Part shown: one piece after another, positions 26,408 to 36,866 of the stretch | Layout: each line of letters starts with the position of its first letter | Position numbering within the stretch: position 1 is the first letter of the stretch | Assembly (NCBI RefSeq): GCF_965279545.1 | Contig: NZ_OZ257250.1 | Span: 1,240,001-1,304,000 of the forward strand | DNA length: 64,000 nucleotides | DNA from: Methylibium sp965279545 | GTDB taxonomy: Bacteria > Pseudomonadota > Gammaproteobacteria > Burkholderiales > Burkholderiaceae_C | Reading direction: 5' to 3' | The notes under the pieces: model-generated | The model's database searches: none | What the model saw: the letters and a program-made list of their open reading frames with translations, nothing else | Told to the model about the DNA's origin: nothing | Program-made: the position numbers and the translations under genes

Positions 26408-27316
26408 ATGATCACGCGCTTGCCCGGCCGCACCGCGGTCATCACCGGCTCCGGCTCCGGCTTCGGCCTGGAGGCCTCGCGCATCGCCGCTCGCGAAGGC
26501 ATGAAGATCGTGATGGCCGACGTGCAGGCCGACGCCCTCGACCGCGCCGTGGCCGAGATCGAGGGCCTGGGCGCCGAGGTGCTGCCGTTTCGCCTCGACG
26601 TGGCCCGGGCCGACGAGGTCGAGGCGCTCGGTGCCGCGACGCTCGCCCGCTTCGGTGCGCCCCACCTGGTGTTCAACAACGCCGGCGTCGGCGCCGGCGG
26701 ACTGATCTGGGAGCACACGGCAAAGGACTGGGAATGGGTCGTCGGCGTTAACCTGATGGGCGTTGCGCACGGCGTGCGCGTGTTCACGCCGATGATGCTG
26801 GACGCCGCGCGACAGGATCCGGCCTACGAGGGCCACATTGTCAACACCGCCTCGATGGCCGGGCTGCTGAATGCGCCGAACATGGGCGTCTACAACGTCA
26901 CCAAGCACGCCGTGGTGGCGCTCAGCGAGACGCTGTACCAGGACCTGCGGCTGGTCACCGACCGCATCGGCGCCTCGGTGCTGTGCCCGTACTTCGTGCC
27001 CACGGCGATCGGCGAAAGCCACCGCAACCGCCCGGCCGGGATGCGGGGGCAGCGGCCCACGCACAGCCAGCGGGTCGCGCACGCGATGATCGGCAAGGCG
27101 ATCGAGTCGGGCCGGGTGGGCCCGGCCCAGGTGGCGCAGTTCGTCTTCGACGCCGTGCGCCAGGACCGCTTCTACATCTACAGCCACCCGCAGGCCCTGG
27201 GCGGCGTGCAGACGCGGCTGGAAGACATCGTGCTGGCGCGCAACCCGAGCGACCCGTTCGCCAGCAGACCCGAACTCGGGGCGCAGTTGAGGGCGGCGCT
27301 GCGTTCGCAGGATTGA
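26408..27316 (+). CDS. Short-chain dehydrogenase/reductase (SDR)
   Basis: NAD(P)-dependent classical SDR, 302 aa. Cofactor motif TGSGSGFG near the N-terminus (TGxxxGxG), NNAGVGAGG, the catalytic serine region NTASMAGL and the YNVTK active-site Tyr/Lys. The C-terminal third carries an extra segment (YSHPQALGGVQTRLEDI) common in the group annotated as SDRs next to acyl-CoA genes. Start ATG 26408 after a GAGGATCGAG site; an in-frame start at 26366 would lie inside the previous gene. Last gene of the cluster. Confidence 0.9.
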   Translation: MITRLPGRTAVITGSGSGFGLEASRIAAREGMKIVMADVQADALDRAVAEIEGLGAEVLPFRLDVARADEVEALGAATLARFGAPHLVFNNAGVGAGGLIWEHTAKDWEWVVGVNLMGVAHGVRVFTPMMLDAARQDPAYEGHIVNTASMAGLLNAPNMGVYNVTKHAVVALSETLYQDLRLVTDRIGASVLCPYFVPTAIGESHRNRPAGMRGQRPTHSQRVAHAMIGKAIESGRVGPAQVAQFVFDAVRQDRFYIYSHPQALGGVQTRLEDIVLARNPSDPFASRPELGAQLRAALRSQD

Positions 27317-27472
27317 GTCATTCAGCCTGTTTGGCCAGCATTTCTAAAGTGATAAATTACATTAGAAATAATCATTAACTGATTGATATTGAAATGTTTT
27401 TTATTTTTATCAGGGTGTTTCGGTGCCGATGCCGGGAAAGCGGGAAACGAGGCCGACCTCCTGCCGTGAGGC
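27317..27472. other. AT-rich convergent gap with a 30-bp imperfect palindrome
   Basis: 156 bp between the SDR stop and the DUF1223 stop. Bases 27335-27420 are strikingly AT-rich against a background of roughly 70 percent GC or more. The segment 27340-27369 is an imperfect palindrome, with perfect 8-bp outer arms ATTTCTAA (27340-27347) and TTAGAAAT (27362-27369) and 12 of 15 positions symmetric overall. A T-rich run (27394-27409) follows. It has no GC-rich stem, so it does not look like a standard terminator. Function unknown. Confidence 0.7.
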
Positions 27473-28189
27473 TCAGCAACCCAGGGCGACAGCCTGCAAC
27501 GGCAGCCCGGTGCGGGCGGCCGTGACGACGAACTGCACGCGCTGGGGCCGCGGCCCGCTGAGCCGGTCCGGTTCGGCTTGCGGCCTGAAGTGCAGGGGGG
27601 CATCGCCGACCGCTGCCACCGGCTGCAGTTCACGCACCACCGCATCGTGCTGCAGCAAGGCGCCGGCGTTCTCGCCGGCGCGTACCTGTGTGCGGTGGTT
27701 GTCCTCGGTCACGGCCCAGTAGCCGGCCAGTTCGTGGGGCGCGCCGGCCTGCGGCGTGACGCGCACCACGTAGTCGGCGCCTTCGCGACTCAGATCCAGC
27801 GACACCAGCGATGGCGAGGGAGTGTCCGGCAACGCCGGCCAGCGCCGGTAGTCCCGGCCGTTCACCAGCACCTGCGGCGTGTAGACGAAGCTCGATCCGC
27901 TGACGAGGCCGGCCTGGCTCTGACGCCGCGTCCACTCGGGACGGGCGAAGCGATCGGTCCAGCCGAGTCGGTCCCAGTAGTCGACATGGAAGGCCAGCGC
28001 GACAACGTCGCTGCGCCCCTTGAGCGTGCTCAGCCATCGGTCGGCTGGCGGGCAGGAGTTGCAGCCCTCGGAGGTGTAGAGCTCGACGACCAAGGGGGCC
28101 ACGGCGCCGGATCGCGCCCTGCACACCGGTTCGGCGGCGACGGCAAGGCAGGGGACGAGCAGCAGGGTGGTCAGGGCTTTGCGCATCAT
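27473..28189 (-). CDS. DUF1223 thioredoxin-like secreted protein
   Basis: Secreted protein of 238 aa with a signal peptide (about residues 1-19, MMRKALTTLLLVPCLAVAAE) and a thioredoxin-like region whose CxxC-type pair is C43 and C46 in LYTSEGCNSCPPAD. The VALAFHVDYWDRLGW stretch and TPQVLVNG (cis-Pro region) complete the DUF1223 signature. Role not established; a periplasmic thiol function is plausible. Two ATG codons in a row open the gene; I take the first. Confidence 0.85.
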   Translation of the reverse strand: MMRKALTTLLLVPCLAVAAEPVCRARSGAVAPLVVELYTSEGCNSCPPADRWLSTLKGRSDVVALAFHVDYWDRLGWTDRFARPEWTRRQSQAGLVSGSSFVYTPQVLVNGRDYRRWPALPDTPSPSLVSLDLSREGADYVVRVTPQAGAPHELAGYWAVTEDNHRTQVRAGENAGALLQHDAVVRELQPVAAVGDAPLHFRPQAEPDRLSGPRPQRVQFVVTAARTGLPLQAVALGC

Positions 28190-28397
28190 GGTGTTCCAGG
28201 TGGTATGTCCTGCAGTCGATCCATCGGGGCAAACCTGACAGTGCCCGTGCGGGTTCGGCGTGCGGCCTCTGGCCGCTGGCCGCCGGGGTGCGGTCCTCGT
28301 GGCACACTGCGCCGCCCATGAACCCGCTCCTCGCGCTCCCGCCATCCGCTCGTCGCCCGACCTCGACGTCCGTGACCGCGCCGGGCCGTTGCCCGGC

Positions 28398-29897
28398 ATG
28401 ACCGCCGCCCGGCGTTGCCGCCTGCTGTTTGCGGCCCTGATCTTCGCGACCGGCGGCGCGCTGGCCCAGAGCAGCCCTGCCAGCGCCGATGTGTTGAGCA
28501 GCACCCCGGCGCAGGTGCGCTTCGGCTTCGAGCGTGTGAAGCTGCCCGGTGGCGAAAAGATGGGACTGGCCGGCACGTCCTACCTGCTCGAGGTGGCGCC
28601 GGGATGGTGGTTCGGCCCTTCGGCCTATGGCGCGATCACCGGCGAGCGCGGTGGCTTGTTCACCGTCGGCGTCGAGGGCGCGTGGCGGCATCAGTTGGTC
28701 GGGCCGCTGGGCATCGAGCTCGGCTACTACGCCGGCGGCGGTGGTGGCGGCAGCGCACCGGTCGGCAGCGGCCTGATGCTGAGGCCGCACGTCGACCTGC
28801 TGTGGCAAGCCGGCGAACACCGCTTCGGGCTGTCGCTGTCCCAGGTGCGATTTGCCGACGGGCAGATCGACAGCCGCCAGCTCGGCCTGGTGTGGAGCTT
28901 CGATACCGATTTCCGCCACGTGCCGAGTGAACGCCTCGGTGGGCGGGTCGTTTCGCACGCCCGTTCGGGCATCGGCTTCGACCGGGTGCAGGCGGTCGCT
29001 GGCGTCTACCGCCCTCGTTCAGGTGCGCGGCGCGTCACCGGCGCGCCGCTGCCGGCGTCGATCGGCTTTGCCGGCGCACGGCTCGAGCAGGCGTTCACCG
29101 ACACGGCGTACTGGGGGATCGAGGCGAACGGTGCCGCCAGCGGCGGCGTGGCCGGCTATGCCGAGTACCTCGCGACGCTGGGCACGGAGACGGCGCTGTG
29201 GGGCGATCAGCTGACCGTCGGGGCCCGCGTGGCGTTGGGCATGGGCGGTGGCGGCGACGTCGATGTCGGCGGCGGCCTGCTCATGAAGGCGTCTGTCTAC
29301 GGCATCTCGCGGGTGGCGGGCGACCTCGGCGTCACGTTCGAAGGCGGCATGGTGAACGCGCCGCAAGGCAGCTTCAAGGCGCTTTACGGATCGGTGGCGC
29401 TCAACTGGATCCTCGACGACCGGGTCAGTGGCGCCGTGCCCTCGCGCACCACCCGCACCGAATGGGTCGGCGGCATCGAGCGCTACCGTGCGGCACGGCG
29501 CGACGGCAGCGAGCGCGATCTGCAGGCGGTCTCGCTGCGCGTGAACCGCTACATCGCGCCCAACGTCTACCTCAGCGGTCAGGCGCACAGCGCGCTCGAC
29601 GGCGGCGCGGGCGGCTACTCGGTGGGCCTGCTCGGCCTGGGCGTGCGCACCTCGCTCGGCCCGCGCTGGCACGCCGGCGTCGAGGCGCTGGCCGGGGCGG
29701 CCGGCGGCGGTGGCGTCGACACCTCGGGCGGGCTGGTGATGCAGCCGATGGCCTATGCGGGCTACGAGCTGGCGCGCGGGCTGGCGCTGCGGGCCGGCGC
29801 CGGCTACATCAAGTCGGTACGCGGCCCCTTGAGCAGCCCGGTGTTCGAGCTGTCGCTGGCCTACACCTTCGGCGTGGCGAGCCGTGGCTACCGCTGA
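28398..29897 (+). CDS. Predicted outer-membrane beta-barrel protein, unknown function
   Basis: 499 aa. A signal peptide (MTAARRCRLLFAALIFATGG...ALAQ) is followed by repeated amphipathic strands of alternating Gly/aromatic pattern typical of a beta barrel, for example GPLGIELGYYAGG and GVRTSLGPRWHAGVEALAG. It contains glycine runs and ends in LSLAYTFGVASRGYR, so the usual terminal aromatic is displaced by seven residues. No family recognised. It follows a 208-bp gap opposite the DUF1223 gene and precedes the flavoprotein by 27 bases. The start is chosen because it gives the signal peptide. Confidence 0.7.
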   Translation: MTAARRCRLLFAALIFATGGALAQSSPASADVLSSTPAQVRFGFERVKLPGGEKMGLAGTSYLLEVAPGWWFGPSAYGAITGERGGLFTVGVEGAWRHQLVGPLGIELGYYAGGGGGGSAPVGSGLMLRPHVDLLWQAGEHRFGLSLSQVRFADGQIDSRQLGLVWSFDTDFRHVPSERLGGRVVSHARSGIGFDRVQAVAGVYRPRSGARRVTGAPLPASIGFAGARLEQAFTDTAYWGIEANGAASGGVAGYAEYLATLGTETALWGDQLTVGARVALGMGGGGDVDVGGGLLMKASVYGISRVAGDLGVTFEGGMVNAPQGSFKALYGSVALNWILDDRVSGAVPSRTTRTEWVGGIERYRAARRDGSERDLQAVSLRVNRYIAPNVYLSGQAHSALDGGAGGYSVGLLGLGVRTSLGPRWHAGVEALAGAAGGGGVDTSGGLVMQPMAYAGYELARGLALRAGAGYIKSVRGPLSSPVFELSLAYTFGVASRGYR

Positions 29898-29924
29898 CAC
29901 GCGCCGGCCGGCCCGGCAAGTCCG

Positions 29925-31193
29925 ATGAACGCGCCGCAGGTCGCCGTCATCGGCGGCGGACCGGCCGGCCTGATGGCGGCCGAGGCACTGGCCGCGGGCG
30001 GCGTGCAGGTCGAGCTCTTCGATGCCATGCCGTCGGTGGGCCGCAAGTTCCTGCTCGCCGGCAAGGGCGGGCTCAACCTGACCCACGGCGAAGCCTTCGA
30101 CACCTTCCTGACGCGCTACGGTGCTCGAAGTCCGCAGCTCGCACCGCTGCTGGCGCGCTTCGACCCCGGCGCGCTGCGCCAGTGGGCGCGAGGGCTGGGC
30201 ATCGCGACCTTCGTCGGCAGCTCCGGGCGCGTGTTCCCGAGCGATCTGAAGGCCGCGCCGCTGTTGCGGGCCTGGCTGCAGCGCCTGCGCGCGGCCGGCG
30301 TGGTGTTCCACCAGCGCCACCGCTGGCTCGGCTGGACCGACGACGGCGCGCTGCGCTTCGCCACGCCGGCCGGCGAACGGACGTGGCATGCCGATGCGGT
30401 GCTGCTCGCGCTGGGCGGCGCGAGCTGGGCCAGGCTCGGCTCCGATGGCGCCTGGCTGCCGTGGCTCGCGGCGCGTGGCGTCGACGTGGCGCCGCTGCAG
30501 CCGTCGAACTGTGGTTTCGACGTCGGCCGGCCCGGCCAGCTGCCGGGCTGGAGCGCCCACCTGCGCGAGCGCTTCGCCGGCGCCCCCGTGAAGCCGGTGG
30601 CGCTGGATTTCCGGGCGGCCGACGGCGGCGGCCACTTCCACCGCCAGGGCGAGTTCGTCGTCACCGCCTCGGGCATCGAGGGCAGCCTGGTCTATGCCGT
30701 GTCGGCCCTGCTGCGCGACGAGATCGCGGCGCAGGGCGAGGCGACGATCACGCTGGATCTGCTGCCCGATCGCAGCCCGGATTTCGTGCTTGCCGAAGCG
30801 GCGCGCCCGCGCGGACCGCGCTCGCTGTCGACCCATCTGAAGAGCCGGCTGGGCATCGACGGTGTGAAGGCGGCCCTGTTGCACGAGCTGCTCGGCAAGG
30901 AGGAGATGCACGACGCAGCGCGCCTCGCCACGGCACTGAAGGCGCTGCCGCTGCGCCTGGTCGCCGCCCGCCCGCTGGAAGAAGCCATCAGCACCGCCGG
31001 CGGCGTGCGCTTCGCCGCCCTCGACGAGCGCCTGATGCTGACCGTGCTGCCCGGTGTGTTCTGCGCCGGGGAGATGCTGGACTGGGAGGCGCCGACCGGC
31101 GGCTACCTGCTCAATGCCTGCCTTGCCAGCGGGCGCGCGGCAGGGCGGGGCGTGCTGGCCTGGCTCGATGTGCAGGCGGCGCCCGGTCCGTAA
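29925..31193 (+). CDS. HI0933-family flavoprotein (NAD(P)/FAD oxidoreductase)
   Basis: FAD-dependent oxidoreductase of the HI0933/YhiN family, 422 aa. An N-terminal Rossmann motif GGGPAGLMAAEALA is followed by VGRKFLLAGKGGLNLTH, the family signature. Later motifs include ALGGASWARLGSDG and GVFCAGEMLDWEAPTGGYLLNACLASG near the end, which binds the flavin. Substrate unknown in most members; one relative (BaiN) reduces bile-acid derivatives. It sits 27 bases upstream of bioB without overlap. Confidence 0.88.
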   Translation: MNAPQVAVIGGGPAGLMAAEALAAGGVQVELFDAMPSVGRKFLLAGKGGLNLTHGEAFDTFLTRYGARSPQLAPLLARFDPGALRQWARGLGIATFVGSSGRVFPSDLKAAPLLRAWLQRLRAAGVVFHQRHRWLGWTDDGALRFATPAGERTWHADAVLLALGGASWARLGSDGAWLPWLAARGVDVAPLQPSNCGFDVGRPGQLPGWSAHLRERFAGAPVKPVALDFRAADGGGHFHRQGEFVVTASGIEGSLVYAVSALLRDEIAAQGEATITLDLLPDRSPDFVLAEAARPRGPRSLSTHLKSRLGIDGVKAALLHELLGKEEMHDAARLATALKALPLRLVAARPLEEAISTAGGVRFAALDERLMLTVLPGVFCAGEMLDWEAPTGGYLLNACLASGRAAGRGVLAWLDVQAAPGP

Positions 31194-31204
31194 GAGAGCC
31201 GCCG

Positions 31205-31218
31205 GTGCCTGAAGGCAC
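31205..31218 (+). promoter_or_regulatory. Hairpin over the bioB ribosome site
   Basis: GTGCC (31205-31209) and GGCAC (31214-31218) can pair around TGAA, sequestering GAAGG (31211-31215), the only Shine-Dalgarno-like sequence before the ATG at 31220. It could dampen bioB translation. Short and untested. Confidence 0.3.
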
Positions 31219-31219
31219 A

Positions 31220-32221
31220 ATGGCGGGCATGACTGCCACCCAGCCCGTCCATCTCGTGCGCCCGGCGCCCGTCCATGTGCACCCGTCCAGCGAGCGCTGG
31301 AGCGTGGAAGCCATCGAGGCCCTGTTCGCGCTGCCGTTCAACGACCTGATCTTCCGTGCCCAACAGGTGCACCGCGAGCATTTCGATGCCAACGCGGTCC
31401 AGCGCTCGACGCTGCTGTCCATCAAGACCGGCGGCTGCCCGGAAGACTGTGCCTACTGCCCGCAGTCGGTGCACCACGACACCGGCGTCGAGGCCGACAA
31501 GCTGATGGACGTTAAGGCCGTGCGCGAGGCCGCGCAGGCTGCGGTCGCGGCCGGCGCCACGCGCTTTTGCATGGGTGCGGCCTGGCGCGAGCCCAAGGAC
31601 CGCGACATCGAGAAGGTCGCCGAACTCGTGCGCGAAGTGAAGTCCTTGGGACTGGAAGCCTGCTGCACGCTCGGCATGCTGAGCAAGCCGCAGGCCCAGG
31701 CGCTGAAGGAAGCCGGCGTCGACTACTACAACCACAACCTCGACACCGCGCCCGAGGCCTACGGTCGCATCATCAGCACCCGCGTCTACGAGGAGCGGCT
31801 GCAGACGCTCGCGCACGTGCGCGAGGCTGGCATGAGCGTGTGCTGCGGCGGCATCGTCGGCATGGGTGAGAGCCGTCGCGAACGTGCCGGGCTGGTGGCC
31901 CAGCTCGCCAACCTCGATCCGCACCCCGAGTCGGTGCCGATCAACGAACTGGTGCAGGTCGAAGGCACGCCGCTGGCGGGCAGCGAGAAGCTCGACCCCT
32001 TCGAGTTCGTGCGCACCATCGCCGTGGCGCGCATCACCATGCCCACCGCCTACGTCCGGCTGTCCGCCGGGCGCCAGGAGATGGGCGATGCGGTGCAGGC
32101 GCTGTGTTTCCTGGCCGGCGCCAACTCCATCTTCTACGGCGACAAGCTGCTGACGACCGGCAATCCGGATGTCGGGCGCGACGAGGCGCTGTTCGAGCGA
32201 CTGGGACTCAAGGCGGTCTGA
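31220..32221 (+). CDS. bioB: Biotin synthase
   Basis: Radical-SAM enzyme that inserts sulfur into dethiobiotin, 333 aa. The [4Fe-4S] motif is C73-x3-C77-x2-C80 in GGCPEDCAYCPQS. Further conserved parts: CMGAAWREPKDRD, CTLGMLSKPQA, YYNHNLDTAPE, CCGGIVGMGE and FLAGANSIFYGDKLLTTGNP. ATG 31220 or 31229 are both possible; I use the first, which has GAAGG four bases upstream. No bioA, bioD or bioF is nearby, so bioB is an orphan at this locus. Confidence 0.96.
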   Translation: MAGMTATQPVHLVRPAPVHVHPSSERWSVEAIEALFALPFNDLIFRAQQVHREHFDANAVQRSTLLSIKTGGCPEDCAYCPQSVHHDTGVEADKLMDVKAVREAAQAAVAAGATRFCMGAAWREPKDRDIEKVAELVREVKSLGLEACCTLGMLSKPQAQALKEAGVDYYNHNLDTAPEAYGRIISTRVYEERLQTLAHVREAGMSVCCGGIVGMGESRRERAGLVAQLANLDPHPESVPINELVQVEGTPLAGSEKLDPFEFVRTIAVARITMPTAYVRLSAGRQEMGDAVQALCFLAGANSIFYGDKLLTTGNPDVGRDEALFERLGLKAV

Positions 32222-32250
32222 CAGGCCGGATCGCCCCCCCAGGCTGCCCT

Positions 32251-32541
32251 TCAGCCGAGCTTGCTGACCAGTTTGCGCATTTCGCCGGCCGAGTAGCCGC
32301 GCATCGTCTGCGTCCTCACGTTGCCCAGCTGGGCCATCTTCAGCGCGGCGGTCATCGAGGCGTCCTCGGGTCCTTCGGTGATGAGCACGAGATCGTAGGC
32401 GCCCTGGGTCCAGTGAACGCTCTTGACCGTGATGCCGAGTCCTTCGGCCAGCGACTTGTAGGCCTCGAAGCGCTCCGGCGAGTCCTTGATGGTGCGAGCG
32501 CCCTGGTCGGTGAAGTTCACCAATGTGATGAAGGCAGGCAT
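32251..32541 (-). CDS. GYD-domain protein
   Basis: 96 aa protein of the GYD family, a small ferredoxin-like domain of unknown role. It has the start MPAFITLVNFTDQGARTIKD, the family-naming region QGAYDLVLITEGPED and a closing AEMRKLVSKLG-like helix (here GEMRKLVSKLG). ATG at 32541. Its promoter would lie in the 239-bp divergent gap with opgD. The stop is 29 bases from the bioB stop. Confidence 0.88.
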   Translation of the reverse strand: MPAFITLVNFTDQGARTIKDSPERFEAYKSLAEGLGITVKSVHWTQGAYDLVLITEGPEDASMTAALKMAQLGNVRTQTMRGYSAGEMRKLVSKLG

Positions 32542-32780
32542 GGTGTGTCCCCTCGTGAGGCCCGGTTGCCCGGGCGCGACGGCCCCGCCGCGCTGGCGCT
32601 GCGTGCCGGAGGGGGCGTCGTCGACTCCGGCACCGCATGCACATCGCACCAGCCTACTAGCTTCGGCGCTGCCCGGGCCAAAGGCAAGCGCGCTTCGCAC
32701 CTCCGAGCCGGCCCGATGGGCCTGCCGCAGCCTCCGTTATCGTACGCAGGCCAGCTTCCTTTCTCTTGACCTCCTCCTCC
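32542..32780. other. Divergent gap between GYD gene and opgD, with a GC hairpin
   Basis: The largest gap in the window (239 bp). It contains a perfect 9-bp inverted repeat GTGCCGGAG (32603-32611) and CTCCGGCAC (32625-32633) with a 13-base loop, but no T-run, so it is not an obvious terminator. I see no clear -10/-35 pair. The opgD ribosome site looks weak (CCTCCTCC precedes the ATG rather than a purine run). Confidence 0.5.
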
Positions 32781-34358
32781 ATGCAAAGACGCCAGCTCCT
32801 ACGCGGCGTGGCCGCTTCGGCTGCGCTCAACGCCCTGCTGGGCGGCCAGGCGGCCGCGGCCGGTCTCAAGGCGATCGGCCAGGCCGAAGCCTTCGACTAC
32901 GCGACGCTCAAGGGCCGCGCCCGCGACCTCGCCGCGCGGCCCTACCAGCCGCCTCGCTCGACGCTGCCGGCAGCGATCGACTCGCTCGACTGGGACCGCC
33001 ACCAGGCCATCCGCTTCCGGGCCGACCACGCGCTGTGGGGTGACGACGATCTGCGCTTTCGGGTCCAGTTCTTCCACCTCGGTCTGTTCTTCAAGTCGCC
33101 GGTGCGCATTCACGAACTGGTGAACGGCCGCGCCCGCGAGCTGGCCTACGACCCCGAGATGTTCGACTACGGCAAGAGCGGCGTGCAGGGCAGCCAGCTG
33201 CCGGGCGACCTGGGCTTCGCGGGCTTCCGGCTGAACTTCCACACCGACCTCGAACGCGACATCACCGCCTTCCTCGGCGCGAGCTACTTCCGCGCCGTCG
33301 GCGGCGACTGGCAGTACGGCCTGTCGGCGCGGGGCCTGGCCATCGACACCGGCATGCCGCGGCCCGAGGAGTTCCCGAACTTCGTCGCGTTCTGGCTCGA
33401 GAAGCCGGTGCGGCAATCGAGCAGCGTCACCGTGTATGCCCTGCTCGACTCGCCCAGCATCGCCGGCGCCTACCGCTTCGTCATCACGCCGGGCGACACG
33501 CAGGTGATGGACATCGATGCGGCGCTGTACCCGCGCAAGACGATCGAGCGCCTCGGCATCGCGCCGCTGACCAGCATGTTCCAGTACGGCGAGAACGACC
33601 GCCGCGCGGCCAACGACTGGCGCCCCGAGGTTCACGACAGCGACGGCCTGCAGATGTGGACCGGCAGCGGCGAGTGGATCTGGCGCCCGCTGACCAACCC
33701 GGCCAACCTGCGTTTCAACGCCTACCAGGACGAGAACCCGCGCGGCTTCGGCCTGCTGCAGCGCGACCGCAACTTCGACCACTACCAGGACGACGGCGTG
33801 TTCTACGACAAGCGGCCCTGTGTGTGGGTGGAGCCGAAGTCGGGCTGGGGCGCGGGTTCGCTGCAGCTGGTCGAGATCCCGACGGCCGACGAGACCTTCG
33901 ACAACATCGTCGCGCTCTGGAATCCCGCCCGCCCGCCGCAGCCCGGCGAGGAACTGCTGTTCGCCTACCGGCTGTACTGGGGTGCTCAGGCGCCGGCACG
34001 GCCGCCGTTGGCCCACTGCCTGGCCACTCGCACCGGCCCGGGGGGCGTGATCGGGCAGCGGCGCAAGTACTTCTCATGGCGCTTCACGATCGACTTCGCC
34101 GGCGGTGACCTGTCGCTGATCGGACCGAAGGCCAAGGTCGAGCCGGTGATCAGCGCCTCGCGGGGCAAGGTCGAGATCACCTCGGCGCGACCGCTGGCGG
34201 CCATCTCCGGCTACCGGGCGATGTTCGATCTCGTGCCGCCGGCCGGTACCGAGCCGATCGACCTGCGCGTGTTCCTGCGCTGCGACGGCCAGCCGCTCAG
34301 CGAGACCTGGCTCTACCAGTGGAGCCCGCCGCCGCTGGCCGAGCGCAAGCCGGGCTGA
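32781..34358 (+). CDS. opgD: Glucan biosynthesis protein D, periplasmic (OpgD/MdoD)
   Basis: Periplasmic protein that trims or shapes osmoregulated periplasmic glucans, 525 aa. It opens with a Tat-type signal (MQRRQLLRGVAASAALNALLGG, ending AAAAG), as known for OpgD and unlike the Sec signal of OpgG. Conserved blocks: RFRADHALWG, VQFFHLGLFF, GASYFRAVG, APLTSMFQYGEND, RPEVHDSDGLQMW and ENPRGFGLLQRDR. A TTG at 32766 extends it by five residues; I prefer the ATG at 32781. Paralogous to opgG at 39095-40666. Confidence 0.93.
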   Translation: MQRRQLLRGVAASAALNALLGGQAAAAGLKAIGQAEAFDYATLKGRARDLAARPYQPPRSTLPAAIDSLDWDRHQAIRFRADHALWGDDDLRFRVQFFHLGLFFKSPVRIHELVNGRARELAYDPEMFDYGKSGVQGSQLPGDLGFAGFRLNFHTDLERDITAFLGASYFRAVGGDWQYGLSARGLAIDTGMPRPEEFPNFVAFWLEKPVRQSSSVTVYALLDSPSIAGAYRFVITPGDTQVMDIDAALYPRKTIERLGIAPLTSMFQYGENDRRAANDWRPEVHDSDGLQMWTGSGEWIWRPLTNPANLRFNAYQDENPRGFGLLQRDRNFDHYQDDGVFYDKRPCVWVEPKSGWGAGSLQLVEIPTADETFDNIVALWNPARPPQPGEELLFAYRLYWGAQAPARPPLAHCLATRTGPGGVIGQRRKYFSWRFTIDFAGGDLSLIGPKAKVEPVISASRGKVEITSARPLAAISGYRAMFDLVPPAGTEPIDLRVFLRCDGQPLSETWLYQWSPPPLAERKPG

Positions 34359-34390
34359 TCGCCGCCTGCGTGCGCCCGCAGCGCGGTCGC

Positions 34391-34396
34391 TACACT
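34391..34396 (+). promoter_or_regulatory. Possible -10 box for tex
   Basis: TACACT 13 bases before the ATG at 34410, within GCTACACTGCGC, a common proteobacterial -10 form. The leader would be only a few bases for the ATG at 34410, or about 43 bases for the alternative GTG at 34446. No good -35 seen. Confidence 0.3.
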
Positions 34397-34409
34397 GCGC
34401 GCCTTCCCG

Positions 34410-36839
<2,430 letters not shown>

Positions 36840-36866
36840 GGTCGAGACCGCAGCCGCGCCGCGCCG

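Noticed and set aside
29198..31219. Long upstream extension of the bioB frame
   Set aside because: It crosses the barrel and flavoprotein genes in another frame; bioB homology starts only near 31220.
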